From NCBI GenBank assembly GCA_002715465.1, contig PAYY01000002.1:1-46186 (forward strand): a stretch of 46,186 nucleotides of DNA, written 5' to 3'. The position numbers and the translations under genes were made by a program. The notes below the pieces were generated by a model. The model ran no database searches. It worked only from the letters and a program-made list of their open reading frames with translations, and was not told where the DNA came from. Source of the stretch: Fidelibacterota bacterium. Lineage in GTDB: Bacteria > Marinisomatota > Marinisomatia > Marinisomatales > S15-B10. Positions 45,121 to 46,186 of the stretch are shown piece by piece. Positions within the stretch are counted from its first letter, which is position 1. Each line of letters starts with the position of its first letter.

Positions 45121-45780
45121 TTATTTCATTCTCATAAATAATGAATTATAGAATAATGATGCAGTTGCACCACCAATTATTGGTCCAACCCAATAAACTA
45201 TTTGATTTTCCCAAGCCCCACTCATTATTGCTGGACCAAATGAACGAGCGGGATTCATTGAAGCCCCAGTAAAAGGACCACCAGCAAGAATATCAACCGT
45301 CACAACTAGACCTATTCCAAACCCTGCAACGGCGGAAAAAGTTCCTCTATCATCTACAGCTGTACCATAGATAGCAGTTACGAGGAAAAATGTTAAAACA
45401 AATTCTATAAAAATAGCGGCAACTATGGATACATTCGGAGAGATTGATTGACCTCCCAAGGATACTTCCATTGCCCCTGGAACAAATACTTTTAGACTAT
45501 AAGCGGCAAGCATAGCACCAATTAGTTGAGATAGGATATAAATTAAACCATCTTTTGCTTCAATTTTACCTGTGACTAGAAAACCAATAGTTACAGCAGG
45601 GTTAATATGTGCACCAGAAATGTGCCCTAAAGAACAAATCACAAGTGCTATTGTTAAACCATGAGCAAGGGCAATACCAATTAACCCAGAATCACCATTA
45701 ATTATAGCAGCACCTCCAATAAAAGTTAGTAAAAAGGTCCCAATCAATTCTGCCAGTCCCTTTTGAGCGGCATAATTCAT
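45121..45780 (-). CDS. Aquaporin (MIP family)
   Basis: A 219-residue channel with six membrane helices and both NPA boxes (N60-P-A in HINPAVTIG, N176-P-A in SMNPARSFGPA). By alignment to AqpZ the selectivity-filter residues are H40 (AqpZ F43), I164 (H174), A173 (T183) and R179 (R189). This His-Ile-Ala-Arg set resembles plant TIP channels more than classical AqpZ or GlpF, so water plus small neutral solutes such as hydrogen peroxide or urea are possible. GGAG precedes ATG 45780. It is the second gene after the Fur-family regulator, 16 bases away. Confidence 0.92.
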   Translation of the reverse strand: MNYAAQKGLAELIGTFLLTFIGGAAIINGDSGLIGIALAHGLTIALVICSLGHISGAHINPAVTIGFLVTGKIEAKDGLIYILSQLIGAMLAAYSLKVFVPGAMEVSLGGQSISPNVSIVAAIFIEFVLTFFLVTAIYGTAVDDRGTFSAVAGFGIGLVVTVDILAGGPFTGASMNPARSFGPAIMSGAWENQIVYWVGPIIGGATASLFYNSLFMRMK

Positions 45781-45796
45781 AATAATATCTCCATAG

Positions 45797-46183
45797 TTAG
45801 TTTTTTTCTTTCTTACAAGGAACGCAAGTTCCCTTTATCGCTAAATCAATGTCATTAATTACCATTCTTGAGTTCTTAGATAGAAGCTTAATTATTTCTA
45901 AGTCTGAAACCTCTACATTCTGAAGTACATCACAAACTTCACATTTAAAGTGTTGGTGATTCCCAGTTTCCCAATCATACCTTACTGTTTTTCCATCTTG
46001 GATGCAACTCAACTCTCCCATGTCTAGTAATTGATTTAGATTCCGATAGACAGTACCAAGACTTATTTGTGGAAGCTCTTTTCTAACATGGGTATAGATA
46101 TCATCAGCGGAAGGATGCACGTCCATTGATTTCACAGTTTCAAGAATTTGTTCTCTTTGTTTACTATAAATTATTGGTGCCAT
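45797..46183 (-). CDS. Fur-family transcriptional regulator
   Basis: A 128-residue metal-dependent repressor of the Fur/PerR/Zur family. The winged-helix part includes ISLGTVYRNLNQLLDMGEL. The zinc site cysteines are in HFKCEVCD and GTCVPC, and histidines in NHQHF bind the regulatory metal. It cannot be told by eye whether it senses iron, zinc or peroxide. ATG 46183 is three bases from the window edge; an upstream extension cannot be excluded. It heads the aquaporin-ZIP-di-heme-Rieske-porin run and probably controls it. Confidence 0.93.
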   Translation of the reverse strand: MAPIIYSKQREQILETVKSMDVHPSADDIYTHVRKELPQISLGTVYRNLNQLLDMGELSCIQDGKTVRYDWETGNHQHFKCEVCDVLQNVEVSDLEIIKLLSKNSRMVINDIDLAIKGTCVPCKKEKN

Positions 46184-46186
46184 AGA

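Noticed and set aside
1..46186. tRNA genes, CRISPR arrays, insertion sequences, attachment sites
   Set aside because: No cloverleaf, repeat-spacer pattern, transposase or integrase frame was found on reading both strands. A tRNAscan-SE or ISfinder run could still find something missed by eye.

Overview
The window is AT-rich bacterial DNA from a Gram-negative lineage. It holds outer-membrane porin and many lipoprotein genes, a FlgD/T9SS-like C-terminal secretion domain, a class-A RNase P RNA, and the DUF1501, DUF6797, CotH and BNR families common in marine FCB/PVC bacteria. The mix looks most like Candidatus Neomarinimicrobiota (SAR406). This is an inference from gene content, not a phylogeny. 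TGA, TAG and TAA are all used as normal stops.

Left part (1 to about 30.5 kb) is an accessory region devoted to carbohydrates. It opens with the tail of a DUF1501 protein and a ten-Asp-box BNR/VPS10 propeller. A minus-strand run follows, read from 13.8 to 3.8 kb: lipoprotein aldose 1-epimerase, GH2 glycosidase with chitobiase-C and PA14 domains, S1 sulfatase, a CotH/lamin-tail surface protein and a cytochrome c-PQQ sugar dehydrogenase. Next come a small orphan lipoprotein and a 1519-residue pentaheme DUF6797 lipoprotein. A plus-strand set (SSS symporter, zinc alcohol dehydrogenase, iron alcohol dehydrogenase) then converges on a minus-strand pair (second SSS symporter, L-arabinose isomerase). 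Beyond these lie a lipoprotein esterase, a beta-propeller lipoprotein and a beta-helix lipoprotein. Together these suggest desulfation and cleavage of a sulfated glycan outside the cytoplasm, sodium-driven uptake of sugars, and both periplasmic (PQQ/heme) and cytoplasmic (isomerase, dehydrogenase) sugar conversion. The glycan itself cannot be named from sequence.

Middle (30.5 to 41.0 kb) changes to core genes: a broken DUF4345-like membrane gene, a secreted unknown, a DUF971 protein, a zinc-ribbon coiled-coil protein (DUF164), the RNase P RNA, recJ, fabH, a 7TM-HD (PgpH-like) c-di-AMP phosphodiesterase, ybeY, a CNNM/CorC membrane protein and mazG. The last three are translationally coupled or tightly packed.

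Right end (41.0 to 46.2 kb) is a minus-strand operon: Fur-family regulator, aquaporin with a TIP-like selectivity filter, ZIP metal transporter, di-heme oxidoreductase, Rieske protein, porin and YjbQ, joined by overlapping or near-overlapping starts and stops. The di-heme gene has an in-frame TGA exactly at the first cysteine codon of its first CxxCH motif. That could be a nonsense mutation, a sequence error or a selenocysteine codon, and it is the most unusual point in the window. No tRNA, CRISPR array, insertion sequence or convincing rho-independent terminator was seen.
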